From the NCBI GenBank assembly GCA_013399305.1, contig VXAI01000066.1:1236374-1300373 (forward strand): 64,000 bases of DNA. Reading direction: 5' to 3'. Shown here piece by piece: positions 15,201 to 24,418 of the stretch. The DNA comes from Rostratula benghalensis. Lineage: Eukaryota; Chordata; Aves; Charadriiformes; Rostratulidae. Under the pieces are notes generated by a model that saw nothing but the letters and a program-made list of their open reading frames with translations, was not told the origin of the DNA and searched no databases. Made by a program: the position numbers and the translations under genes. Within the stretch, counting starts at the first letter, position 1, and each line of letters begins with the position of its first letter.

Positions 15201-17080
15201 TTCGCTCCCCGAATAGAGGGGGGAGGCAGAAAAATAATTTTTCAGTCTTTTTTTTCCTTCTGATGTGTAACAAGTGATGCAAAATGCCCCTCCAGAGACT
15301 TCCTCAGACTTATCAACATTTGTTTAGGTCAAACACTCCAAACACAGCAGTGTTTGCTGGGAGCATGCAGCTATTAGCAGGCGTCAAGCTGTGCACAGGA
15401 CGGACATTAACCAATCATCCCCATTATGAGGACAAGAATCTGAGAGAGAGAACAAAACAGGTAAGAGCATTCTGATTGTTGAAGTGAATTCCTGCTCGTG
15501 TCAGGGCCTCAATTGCAGCAAACACACACAATCCCTAATGGCACGGGTCAAATGACATCACCTGGTGTCCTCATCGAACCAACTTATTTTCAGATACAAT
15601 TCCAGCACTTAACTACTTCTGTGAAACTCCTAGTACCTTGAGCATCTGCTGACTTGCTCTGGGTGCTGCTGGCGTTAACAGATCCTGCTGCCCAGTTGGG
15701 CTGTTGAACCCACACTTCCCCATTTGCCCGATACTCCCTTCAGCTCCCAGGGTAGCGCCAAACGTTCTGTACAGAAGCCTCTGTGAAAAAATCCGGGCAA
15801 AGCTGGGGAGATTGTTTTAAACTATTGTTTCCTGTAATTTAGACCTTCTGAAAGTTTTACAGGCACCTACCAAGACCTTTCTGCAGACAGCAGCACCGTC
15901 CAGTGTTGGTGCAGGCCACGGCAGCCCTGTCCTGCATCATAGTAGCCGTGACATCAAAACTCTTAAGTGGCTACTGAAGAAAGCCTTTTTCTTTTTTAAA
16001 AGTGTTTAATTCAAGTCAGATGGATTAACAATCTCAATTCTTTCTCTGGTTCAAGGCAAAGAAATCATGAAAGAGGAGAGTAGTGACGGTAATGTGCCTT
16101 ATACCTTGGTTTTCTTCTTTTCTAGATCTATCAGATCTATGCCAAGAGAGCTCCTGAGGAAGTTTACAGAATACTGCGGTCCTTCGGCACAGACTACGTG
16201 ATCCTGGAAGACAGCATTTGTTACGAGAGAAGACACAGCAGAGGCTGTCGGTTACGTGACTTACTTGATATAGCCAATGGCCACGTAAGTATGATGGGCA
16301 AGACTTCTGAGGAAAATAAGTTTGGCTTAACTTCTTTATGAAATACAGTTAGGGTTTGAAGTAGAATGGGTTATTGCCACTGCGTCAGGAGTGTGGGAAG
16401 TAAAGGCTAATGCAGCCTTTAGACAGTCTGGACATCGCCAACGTGAACGGTGCTGGCTTTTAATGGTGTCTGATCAGAAAAAAGGAGGCATTCGGCCTGG
16501 GCAAAGTAAGTAATCACTTCCTGATGAGCCCCAGGGTAGCAGCAGGCAGTGTTGCCCTTCAGAGTGTAAATCACTTCGTGGGTCTGGGTCCCTCAGGACC
16601 AGAGGCTGGGTGTGCTGCCCTGGTGTCAGGGGAGTTTCCAAGTGTTTCTGGGGCAAACACAGAGACACAGCAGACACATAACTCAAAGCAGAGGTGCTCC
16701 TCTGACAAATCAGCTTCGTCCATAACAGACAATACTTCAAATCCTGCTGGTTTAATGTTACTTTCTTCCTACCGCGTGTTTTACGCAGTGACTGTTTAAC
16801 AGATGTGGTCAGCCTGGCCCTCTGAATGTATTGTTGAGGTTGTTTTTAGCTTCCTGTTCTCCCCTGTAACTGTGAACTGGCTGAAGATATTTCACAAATC
16901 TATTCCATTTCATTACAGATCATGGATGGTTTGGGAGAGAATGAACCTGATTTGAAACCTTCATTGTATCCTCGCTTCTGTGAGGAAATTAAAAAAAACC
17001 TGCCTTCTTATACCACACACTTCACTAGAGTGTTTCAAAACAAAACATTCCATGTTTACAAACTTGCTAAGCATAAATAA
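70..17080 (+). CDS. DPY19L3: DPY19L3 gene, coding span of the last 11 exons (5' part outside window)
   Basis: Probable C-mannosyltransferase DPY19L3, a multipass ER membrane enzyme. The family transfers mannose from dolichol-phosphate-mannose to tryptophans of WxxW motifs in thrombospondin type 1 repeats; R-spondin 1 is a reported DPY19L3 substrate. Eleven exons join in one frame and give about 431 residues ending at TAA 17078-17080. Human DPY19L3 has about 716 residues, so roughly the first 285 are upstream. Visible in order: several hydrophobic membrane segments in the first ~255 residues, then a soluble luminal C-terminal domain containing NHPHYED, YVILEDSICYERRH and GCRLRDLLDIANGH. Sequence agreement with human DPY19L3 as I remember it is high and closer than to DPY19L1, L2 or L4. 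All introns are GT-AG. Introns longer than 300 bp have their own entries; shorter ones hold nothing I can name. Confidence 0.95.
202..1234. other. DPY19L3 intron
   Basis: 1.0 kb of AT-rich intron. Short open frames on both strands here show no family resemblance. I see no further feature. Confidence 0.8.
1235..1336 (+). CDS. DPY19L3: DPY19L3 exon
   Basis: 102 bp, 34 codons, phase 0/0, between tctgtctag and gtaagc. The peptide begins KNLKKGGLLNRLGKLFLHV and ends NKFIK, matching the family's basic loop followed by a membrane helix. No open frame starting at ATG marks this exon; it was found by matching the missing family segment. Confidence 0.9.
1337..2144. other. DPY19L3 intron
   Basis: 0.8 kb of AT-rich intron with no recognisable element. 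Confidence 0.8.
2145..2218 (+). CDS. DPY19L3: DPY19L3 exon
   Basis: 74 bp, 24 codons plus AG, encoding KILHLESDEHIFKFLKAKFG and FGAT. The split Arg codon is completed by the next exon. It corresponds to the soluble loop before the RDFDANLYLCEEAFG motif. Confidence 0.93.
2462..2620 (+). CDS. DPY19L3: DPY19L3 exon
   Basis: 159 bp beginning A|GAT TTT GAT and ending CTC AG|gtaaaa. It encodes RDFDANLYLCEEAFGLLPLN, then a membrane helix (SDTLLFCIYIFVLFLMTVAA). The DFDANLYLCEEAFGLLP motif is strongly diagnostic of DPY19L3. Confidence 0.95.
2621..4156. other. DPY19L3 intron
   Basis: 1.5 kb of intron. An A-run (about 2825) and a purine-rich patch (3340-3380) are the only compositional features I see. 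Confidence 0.75.
4157..4279 (+). CDS. DPY19L3: DPY19L3 exon
   Basis: 123 bp from taattag to gtatat. It encodes a polar loop (VEKMEECTVTLKPDAAYNLI) followed by the membrane segment IHTVLFGCLALSTM. The split AG|A Arg codon joins the next exon. Confidence 0.94.
4642..4753 (+). CDS. DPY19L3: DPY19L3 exon
   Basis: 112 bp after tcattccag. It encodes MKYLWTSHMCVFASFGLCST and then EIWKLILKCIHLYTSQR, a membrane segment plus an amphipathic stretch. It ends AGG|gttagc, phase 0. Confidence 0.94.
5285..5341 (+). CDS. DPY19L3: DPY19L3 exon (57 bp)
   Basis: A 57-bp exon of 19 codons, THAIKYSVTIITLLYISYK, between tttctcctag and gtaagt. It is the last membrane helix before the luminal domain and fits between its neighbours in phase 0. 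Confidence 0.92.
7900..8580. repeat. possible ancient LINE (CR1/L3-like) remnant
   Basis: The stretch around 8065-8160 (AGTAAAGACTGATGCAAAG, then repeated CATTATCTCTCTTAATTACT-type text) resembles, from memory, an old amniote CR1/L3-class LINE. Similarity is diffuse and broken by a T-run. No protein frame survives and orientation is not assigned. Confidence 0.25.
8312..8327. repeat. poly-T run
   Basis: Sixteen consecutive T in the 5342-9047 intron. It could be an old poly-A tail of an antisense insertion, but no element body is recognisable beside it. Confidence 0.9.
9048..9130 (+). CDS. DPY19L3: DPY19L3 exon
   Basis: 83 bp after tcattatag, beginning FWPGIMDELSELREFYDPDT and continuing VELMNWI, with AA left for the next exon. 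The motif MDELSELREFYDPDTVELMN is essentially identical to human DPY19L3 and opens the luminal domain. Confidence 0.96.
9131..15327. other. DPY19L3 intron, 6.2 kb (largest of this gene in the window)
   Basis: It contains an AT-rich, homeodomain-site-like stretch at 12590-12960 (see findings), a GC-richer patch at 12960-13980 with many chance open frames, and a second octamer-containing AT-rich patch at about 14110-14240. No exon is missing here: flanking exons join in frame (AA|G) with the expected family residues. Confidence 0.8.
15328..15460 (+). CDS. DPY19L3: DPY19L3 exon
   Basis: 133 bp between tgtttag and gtaaga. It encodes KSNTPNTAVFAGSMQLLAG, then VKLCTGRTLTNHPHYEDKNL and RERTKQ. The FAGSMQLLAGVKLCTGR and NHPHYED motifs are hallmarks of the C-terminal luminal domain. 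An in-frame Met upstream at 15284 is intronic and not a start. Confidence 0.96.
15461..16125. other. DPY19L3 intron
   Basis: 0.67 kb of intron with nothing recognisable. Confidence 0.8.
16126..16284 (+). CDS. DPY19L3: DPY19L3 exon
   Basis: 159 bp, 53 codons, phase 0/0, between ttctag and gtaagt. It encodes IYQIYAKRAPEEVYRILRSF, then GTDYVILEDSICYERRHSRG and CRLRDLLDIANGH. This is the most conserved block of the luminal domain. Confidence 0.96.
16285..16918. other. DPY19L3 intron
   Basis: 0.63 kb of intron. Overlapping open frames on both strands (about 16474-16799) have no recognisable domain and are chance. Confidence 0.8.
16919..17080 (+). CDS. DPY19L3: DPY19L3 terminal coding exon with stop
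   Basis: Starts after tcattacag and ends with TAA at 17078-17080. It encodes IMDGLGENEPDLKPSLYPRF, CEEIKKNLPSYTTHFTRVFQ and NKTFHVYKLAKHK. One N-glycosylation sequon (NKT) lies near the C-terminus. The ending HVYKL plus a short basic tail matches the family. Confidence 0.96.
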   Translation: MMDGLGENEPDLKPSLYPRFCEEIKKNLPSYTTHFTRVFQNKTFHVYKLAKHK

Positions 17081-17283
17081 CATTTCCCACCACAGCTTCA
17101 AGGTCAGTATTTCAACGCTAGGACCCACATTAGAAAATGCAGAAGAAGTTTACAAACCTGTTACATTTGTAAGACATTTCACATTCATGGTTTCTTGTTT
17201 AATTACTGTGATTCTCTCCTTTTTGTTTGTTTGGTTTTTAGGCAGTTTAGTTTTGATAACGTTCTTGATGTTGCCAAAATTTT

Positions 17284-17345
17284 CATAGATTCATAAATAA
17301 ATGCTTGCAGGGACCATTTGGATTATGAAGTCTCACCTTCTGGAT
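17284..17345 (-). mobile_element. CR1 LINE 3'-end remnant
   Basis: Read on the minus strand, the text has AATGGTCCCTGCAAG and then TATGAATCTATGA. That is the characteristic CR1 3' end: a (G)ACCT..ATGGTCCCTTC-type block followed by the ATTCTATGA-like tail microsatellite. Agreement with sauropsid CR1 tails is clear but diverged, and the copy is heavily 5'-truncated. Orientation is opposite to DPY19L3. Confidence 0.55.
17296..17301 (+). terminator. possible proximal poly(A) signal of DPY19L3
   Basis: AATAAA 216 nt after the stop codon, inside the CR1 tail remnant. The downstream sequence is not strongly GU-rich, so use is uncertain. Confidence 0.3.
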
Positions 17346-20300
17346 ACCTATGGATATAATTGTTTTCCAGTTTTAGCCAACTGGAAGACACGGAACAAGC
17401 AGCCTGGGGAGTTCTGCTCAGGGTTTGGAGGTTTTTTTTAACTGGGAAATGACAGAACTTCAAAGAAAGTCTGTGCTGCTCCTGTACTGAGTAGGCATTC
17501 TTTTTGTGAATCCTGAAAATAGTCACAAAAATTAAGTTTTGTCTGACGATCTGATCCTCTTTGACAGATCCTTGTGCTCTTTTAGTGCCTCTTTTTTGAA
17601 TTCTTTGGGAATGTGTGCAGATACGAGTTTCCAAGTTTGTGAGTGTGATTGCAGACTCGGTGAGTGCAGAATTAGCAAGCAAGTTTGAAGAGTTAAATTT
17701 TAAATGTTTTCCAGCATTTTTAGTGCTACAGAAACCTACTGTTCTAGAACATGAAGCATTTAATGAAGGAGAATTAAGTATTTCAGACGAGAACACAGGT
17801 TGGAGCATGCCTGATACATGTTGCATGTTTGCATCCTCGTAAAATGCTGAGAACAAAACCACCCCAGTTTCCCAGCTTGGGTTCTCACACCACCATTTTC
17901 TGTATTTGCTTTCTGAACTCCATGGGATCCTTTTTCTCCCCATGCGAATTCCAGGAGTAGGAATTGAACACTGCCAACCTTACAAAGGAGAAACTAATCT
18001 CTAAAATCAGCAGGGAACTGGAGTATTTAAAGTGCGTTCAGGTACTGGAGCTTTGCTTTACGTTGTTTCGGTCCCAAAGCTGTATCTGTCAGCAGAAAAT
18101 CATTGTGCCCTTGCTCTGTACCTTAAAAGAGAGACTGTGGTTATTTTGAGTTGACTTGGAAGGTGGAGACAGGCCTCAGTTCTGAGAATTTTGTGATTTG
18201 TTTCTACCCTGTGTCTTTTACCAGCCAGAACTTTGTGAGTTGCATTGTCTTTCTAAAGGCTACTTAGGTAACACCTGACTTGGGCTGTGTTTTAGCACTG
18301 CTTTGGTTTTATATTAAAATTAGAGATTAAATCTAATTGAAAATCTTATCACTACTCTCCAACTTTAATTAGACATCCACTAGGATCATTTGTTTCTTAG
18401 AAAAAACAGAATTGTAATAATCAAGTGCCTCTAGGCCAGTGTTGAATTAACATTTGAACACCTATAAGAGTGTTTGTGGCCTGTGCAAATAACTCAGTTA
18501 TAATAATTACCACTGCAATTAATTTCTAATGATGGGAAACTTAAGGTGCTACTGATGGTAAACTCCACATTTAATTTAATCAAGATGTGTAATGAGATCA
18601 GCTCTCACAACTGAGCCGTGTTCCAATTCCAAATGATTTAAATGTTTTCCCTTTTCAGTTGTACTAAGGCAAATTACTAAAGAGCTGGAGATGGTTATGT
18701 CACGTGCTCAAACAATTTCATATTCAGTAAATACTCATCAAAGAACCTTCTACCTCTTTCTGCACTTCCATGCTAACAAAAGGAAAGTGTGCTTTAGTCA
18801 GGCTGTATTTAAATCAAACATTGACAGTAGCGAGGTTGTTAAACTGAGCCACTGAAACTCCTGAGTAGTTTCAAGGCTGTATCCCTTAATGAGGTTGGAG
18901 ACCACTGCGCTTTAACGTAATAAAATACTTTAATCAGTATTAAAACTTTAATTAGGCCTGTAATGACGCGTGCCTGTACTTGCTGAAAGCATGGGTCAGT
19001 GAATTCCTCAGTGAGTGCCGTACAGTAATTGAAGGCGAGCACACGTACGGTGACGTGTGTCCAGGCTGTGTTGTCTTATTTTAAAATGTGGTTCTATTTT
19101 CTTGAAAGGTGCAGTAGCTTCCCTCTGAAATGAGAGATTCCAAGCAGCTCCAGAGGTACCCTCTCACTTTCAGAAATCACTTGTAGATAACAGCTAAGAC
19201 TAAGAAATCCTATTACTTTTAAATAGACCTTTTTCAAAAGTACACTCTCTAATGTTGCCAAAAGAGAAATTTAACCATTTTACAGAAACTACCAAGTGCA
19301 ATTTTTTTGTTTGCTTGGCTTTGTGGGGTTTTTTTAAAACAAAAGAAGACCCCAAGCTACCATTGCTCTTGGGAAAGCATAAAACCCAAGGGTTGTCATG
19401 ATCCAGAACCACCACAGTGGTGGTGCAAGAAGTAGTTTCTTCTTGCAGCACAAACATCTCCCAAAACAGCACACCAGAAGTTTGAAGGATTAGATGCAGA
19501 GTATTTTGGAGATTGCCTAACTCCCACAGTTCAGTCTCTAAGGCCTAGGTAGCTTGTGCTGCCTCTAAAGAACTCCTGTACCAGATAAAAGGGAAGGGTG
19601 TATTTCAGTGCCTGTATAGCACAGCACCCAGAAGACCATTGCCCTTAAAACAGTAAAACAGAAAATGCCAAGGAAGACACTCGCCGAGTCAGGGGGAAGG
19701 CACTCAGGGAGAGGGAGCAGCTGCTTCTCTCCCCCTCATTTAAAGGCTGTCCCACCCCAGTGAGGCTGGCCTGGGGGTGAGTGGTCACTGCTGGCTGGGG
19801 CGCTGCCCTTCCTCTTCCTGGAGGTGGGCTGTAGGAGGCTGAGGCTTCGAGGAGGTAGGTGGTGTCTTAGTGGTTGGATAATTTTTGTCTCTACTTCCCA
19901 TGTCTTGCTGTGATCTATATTCACTACTTTTTGTTTCAAATAACTTCACCTATTCCTGAACTACATCATCCTGGTGCACCTTATTTCCAAGGGGCTGCTG
20001 TGGCATCGCTCCTTCACCCCCAGAAACAGCCCCTCCTGGCAAATTTACTGAATGCATTTACTCAACTCTCACAACGAACTGGTAGCGATCGCGACCTCTT
20101 GTGTGTGTTACCTGTTGGCCATGAGGACTTTTAAGCTGCTGATTCTCAGTGGGATTGTGGTATGAATTACTGGGTTTTTAGGTGGCAGAGACAAAATGTT
20201 GTCAAGTAGAAGGAGTGTGTTTTGGGGAGAAAAGCCTTTGAGATCCATAAGTATCTTTTCATTTCTTGTTCCAGTGTTCTGCCAGTGAGCTCTAACACAG

Positions 20301-20350
20301 CTATTTTATAATATGTTGTTGTAAAGAGATGTAATGACTATTGTATACTA

Positions 20351-20356
20351 AATAAA
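20351..20356 (+). terminator. likely distal poly(A) signal of DPY19L3
   Basis: AATAAA in the context TATACTAAATAAATTGTG, followed about 20-30 nt later by the GU-rich stretch TTTTTGGTGGTGTTTATA. This is a textbook signal plus downstream element and the best candidate for the main 3' end. Confidence 0.65.
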
Positions 20357-22570
20357 TTGTGTAATTTGAAAATCACTTTTTGGTGGTGTTTATATTGGGA
20401 TGGATTGAGAAGGGTGTAGTTTAGGCAATCAGCTTTATTTGTGTCCATATGTAAGAAAGTAAAGTATTTTTCAGCAGGAAGTTTTGACTTTTCTCAAGCA
20501 TGTTGTATTGTGTGTGTCACTGACTTTTTGAATCCTCGTTGTGTTTTACCAGCTTCCTGGACTTTTTCTCTGTTTCAGGTTAAAGGTGTCAGCCATGACT
20601 TTTAGCAGTGCTTTAACTTTGGCAAGGTGAGTAGACTGAGGCAGTTACTCCATTGAAGCAAATGCAGTTTGCTTTGACCTCTAGGGATCTGCTTGTTTCC
20701 ATGTTGTAGCTCAAGCTGTAGTGTTCCTACTCAAAGAAAAGCAATGCCTGTTCTTTGGGAAAGAAAAGTTACATGTGTGTACGTACTTGGGTTAGGACCT
20801 GAGACAGGTGAGCTTTTGAAAGTCCTGGTGTTCTTGCCAAGAACCAAGATTTTCGAAACCTCTTCATTCATCAAATGGTAAGGTACAAGCTATTTACTTA
20901 AATCCCCAGGAAACAGACATGGATTTTAGCGTTTCTGTAATTAAGAAAAAGCTCAACTAGCTGCTGTTTGCCTAATCCTGTCCTTCTACAGCCGCGGTTT
21001 CTCTGCTAAACCTGCTTGCACCAGGCAGCAGGTCAGCCCTAAGGACAGCTTTCATAGGGCTTGGCCACATGTTCTGTACTTGGGATGTCACTAATCTTTG
21101 TGGGTTTTCCCCATCTAAAATGTACTTGACAGGCAGACAGATTAAATACTAATATCCACATGACTATTTAAATTTCAGACCTTTACAAATATTTTTACTA
21201 AATGAAATGTTCTTACTACATATTTAAAGTCTGTAAAGAACATGGAAGAAGATTAATAAAAGTACCAGATTACTGAAAATCCCACTACCTAGGGACCCAG
21301 TGATTTCTTTTTTTACTCAATTATTTTTTCCTTCCCCCCTCAGCCATCGCAAAGCAGCTGTTCCTGTCCTTGGGCAGTGTCAGCCCTACGCTCCAATGAG
21401 CTTTCTGTGGAGGTGCTGACATATGTGTATGTGTCTGTGTAAATGCAGAACAAGTGAAGATACGATTTCAAAAATTGCCCAGTAATTAAAAGAGCGGCAT
21501 GCAAATTAAACCAGATAAATTAAGTCAGCTAATTAGTAATCCCTAGAAAGAGGAAAAGTAGGTTTTAATAGGGCATGGCAGCTGCAAATGAGTGTGTTGT
21601 ATTAATGAGACTGTATCTACACAAGTTCCTGTAGCAGTCATAAAACATTTTCTGAGCTTTTGTTGTATGGTGTATACTGTGTAAAACGTGTGGCTGACTG
21701 CAGTTACACAAGGCTGTGGTTGTTAGTATTGTTGTGTTTGTGTAGGAATTAGTGCTGTGCCTCTAACAGGGGAAGCAGCAGCAGCTTTGGGTTGGTTTCC
21801 AGGCCGCCTGTTTGGGAATGGGGACAGGAGCCACCTCAGCCCCAGCAGTGGTGCCTGCAGAGCCCAGCTGCCCTCCTGGTCCCCAGGCTACGCAGTTGTT
21901 TGGGCTCGTTCTGACTCTCAGCCAGTGAGCGGTTAAATACTGCATGGATGGAGCATTTGACAAATGGGGCTGAGACTCCGTCTCACAATACTCTGTAGTC
22001 AGGTTGTTGGGGGCACATTCCTGGGAAGGCAAGAGAGTTGGGGTTTGTTCCCCCAGTTGGTCAGTACTTGGTGTACCTGACATGTTTAGAACAGAGCCCC
22101 ACCAGCTCCTCTGCTCATCGCATTTTGTGGCAAACCTCACCTTGGCATTCCTCAGGGAATGAATTAAGACCACAGACTGGGGAGATGGAGGCAGGAAAAT
22201 GCCTGGAATGTTTTGAGGTGTACTAATGTCCTGCAGTTTCTCCTCGTTGTCAAGCCTTTTCACCTTCTGTATTCAGATGTGTCCTATTGCACGCTGTGAC
22301 TCTAGGTAAGGATTTCCTCCTCCTTGCACTAATTGTCTGCCTGTTGCTATGTGCAAACACTGGGCTATCTCAGAAGAGCACGGGTCTGTCAGTGGTGGCA
22401 CGTCTTGAGTCCAGGCACCAGTCACTGCTGATCCCTCGCTTTCCAGGCAGAACAGGGGGTGCAGCTCACATCTATGGAAGCAGCTGATCAAAGCTGAGAG
22501 AGAAATAATTCAGGAGAGTCCAAGCTTTAGTCAGCCTTAAGTATATGCAAGGAAGAGACATCATATGCAG

Positions 22571-22690
22571 AAGGCTTATTTATTATTTCTACAATGCCTT
22601 AGATATGCATGAGACTTCACAGGCAAATACAGACAGTCCTTGCCCCAAGGAGCTTACAAGCTAAATTCAATTAAAACCAGCCAAAATGAC
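22571..22690. repeat. ancient amniote interspersed repeat remnant
   Basis: The run from TTATTTATTATTTCTACAAT to ACAGACAGTCCTTGCCCCAA and GGAGCTTACAAGCTAAAT matches, from memory, a widespread old amniote repeat with a '...CAGTCCCTGCCCCAAAGAGCTTACAATCTAA' core. The family name (MIR/L2-like or DNA element) cannot be settled by eye. Confidence 0.45.
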
Positions 22691-23172
22691 AGCATAGCCA
22701 TAGTCAGGGAACAAACAGAAGGTATGCAGACAAGAATTACTGCTGTTGGATTTCTGTGCATGAGATCATGTGACATTTCCCCTTCATTTCCATATCCTGT
22801 TTGTGACTGCTACGATCATGCAGTACAGAATCTGACATTCCTGACCTGTGAACACTGCCTGTTTTAGCCTGTGTTTTCTCACAGGTAAATGTATGAGTAA
22901 AATTACAGAATCGTAGCTGGGGAATCAAAACCATCAGGCACAGATAAAAAATGCCTTTAGCTTTCCCAGGTGAAAATACCACATCATCTGCAGTCTGTAA
23001 CCGTCAGCTGACTGCTCAAAAGTTTCCAAAGTGTCACAGAACATGCAAGACCAAGACACTGTGTGAGCATTACTCCAGCCTGCAGTGACCTATCTGTTTT
23101 TAAATATATATATAAAAATAAAAGCCAGACCTCCCCAAACAAGCTACTGATGCAAAGTGTAAGCAAAGCAGT

Positions 23173-23178
23173 TTTAAT
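23173..23178 (-). terminator. possible poly(A) signal of the type III cadherin
   Basis: On the minus strand this is ATTAAA. It is followed about 30-50 nt downstream by GU-rich text (TTGTTTGGGGAGGTCTGG), and another ATTAAA lies at 23205-23210. This would give a 3' UTR of about 1.2 kb. A weaker alternative is AATAAA at 22579-22584. Confidence 0.3.
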
Positions 23179-23237
23179 GTCTGTTACATTGCTTTCTGCT
23201 TTGTTTTAATAAAATAGATAACCTTAGACTCGATAAT

Positions 23238-23290
23238 ATATTATCAGCTGATAATATGGTATATAATTTACATATTTTAGTATGTAAATG
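23238..23290. repeat. 20-bp perfect palindrome followed by a hairpin-forming inverted repeat
   Basis: ATATTATCAGCTGATAATAT (23238-23257) is a perfect palindrome centred on the E-box CAGCTG. Eight bases later ATTTACATA...TATGTAAAT forms a 9-bp stem with a 6-nt loop (about 23266-23289). Confidence 0.8.
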
Positions 23291-24418
23291 ACACAGAATA
23301 AGATCGTGTTACTGTATTCTTGCTGCACTTTACTCCATTTCTATATACAACCACTCCCAATTAATCAAAATTAATTTTATGGAAACTTTTTTTTCCCTAC
23401 TACTGTCAAGTTAAAAAAATTATTCCTGAATGCTGGCTGGACATTAAAGGGTCTGAAAAGGGGACTGATAATTTAAAGCATAATATTCTATCCCCCATCT
23501 CCCCACTTCTAGTTTTTTCTTGTGTTTCTCTGTCTCTGACTAATCCTGGTTTTCTACTGTAACGTGTCTGAGGGACACCTGCGTTTTGATGTGAAGTCCC
23601 AGTGCTGAGCAAAGGTCTTTTTTTTGGATACAGGACCTTCAGTCTTCTGACATCCTAATGACACGAAATATTTTGACAACATCTAGGGGATGTTGGGTTT
23701 TTCTTCACTGCAAATACAGCTGTAGCCCCAGTCAGCTCTTCTGGACAGGGCATGTCCTGGCTACAATAAGATTGCTTCTATGAAAGGTTTAGCAAACTAC
23801 GAGGGACAAGATTGTATGGAAATGATGTGGTTCAGGTTGGTCCTTAGTTCAGAGTCAGTTTAGTAGCCCATTAGAAATGAGATGTTATGGTGAACAGTGG
23901 TGTTTGCTACTGAAATTCCCAACTAGTGATCTTTGAGGCCAGTAGATGTTAGAAAACCTGGCCCTTTGATTAGGGAAAGCATTTAGTTTCAAGCAGCTGC
24001 ACTTGATGTGTTGTGGCTAAGTTCAGTTTCTACATTTATATGACAGCATAAAGCGACTTCATTAAATTAAATTATAACCAAAGTTAAAGGTCACCATCCT
24101 TTACCTGGGTCCATGGACTGATGTGTGCTGCGTTCAGGAGCGGGAGCTGGAACTGAAGCTCAGGGAAACGAGGTGGGTGTAAGACAACGTGGACTTCACT
24201 TCCACAAGAAAAAGACAATGTGCTTTTTCTCTTCAAGTAACTGCTTACAGCAAACAGTACAGAGAGCATGCATTCTTCATGCTTTGGGCACCATCCTAGC
24301 TTAGATACGTAGGATCTCTCAGAGTCCTTTATTACCTTGTGGCAAAAAAAAATCTGTTTCTTAAACACTTTATATGAATGACCAACTCTTAACTTTGAAA
24401 ATAGTAGGGCTGGTAAAC

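Larger units (their letters stand above)
17081..20375 (+). other. DPY19L3 3' UTR (inferred)
   Basis: About 3.3 kb from the stop to the strong poly(A) signal at 20351. It contains a CR1 3'-tail remnant (17284-17345) carrying a proximal AATAAA, and a TAAT-rich stretch at 18290-18760. A 206-codon open frame on the opposite strand (17323-17943) has no recognisable domain. No splice pattern or other gene is evident. Confidence 0.6.
20376..24418. other. convergent intergenic region, including probable cadherin 3' UTR
   Basis: About 4 kb between the DPY19L3 poly(A) signal and the cadherin stop. No protein-coding gene is recognisable. It holds a TAAT/octamer-containing stretch (21430-21640), an open-frame-rich but domain-free GC patch (21760-22500), an ancient repeat remnant (22571-22690), and the palindrome/hairpin pair (23238-23290). 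Part of it must be the cadherin 3' UTR, read on the minus strand. Confidence 0.6.

Noticed and set aside
17323..17943. 206-codon open frame on the minus strand, the longest outside the cadherin
   Set aside because: It lies antisense in the DPY19L3 3' UTR, has no recognisable domain, signal or splice context, and has a composition compatible with chance. It ends in the CR1 tail but does not look like CR1 reverse transcriptase.
21763..22500. Overlapping 166- and 72-codon frames suggesting a small gene between the two genes
   Set aside because: No domain, start context or splice sites are seen. Frames on both strands overlap, as expected of a GC-rich patch.
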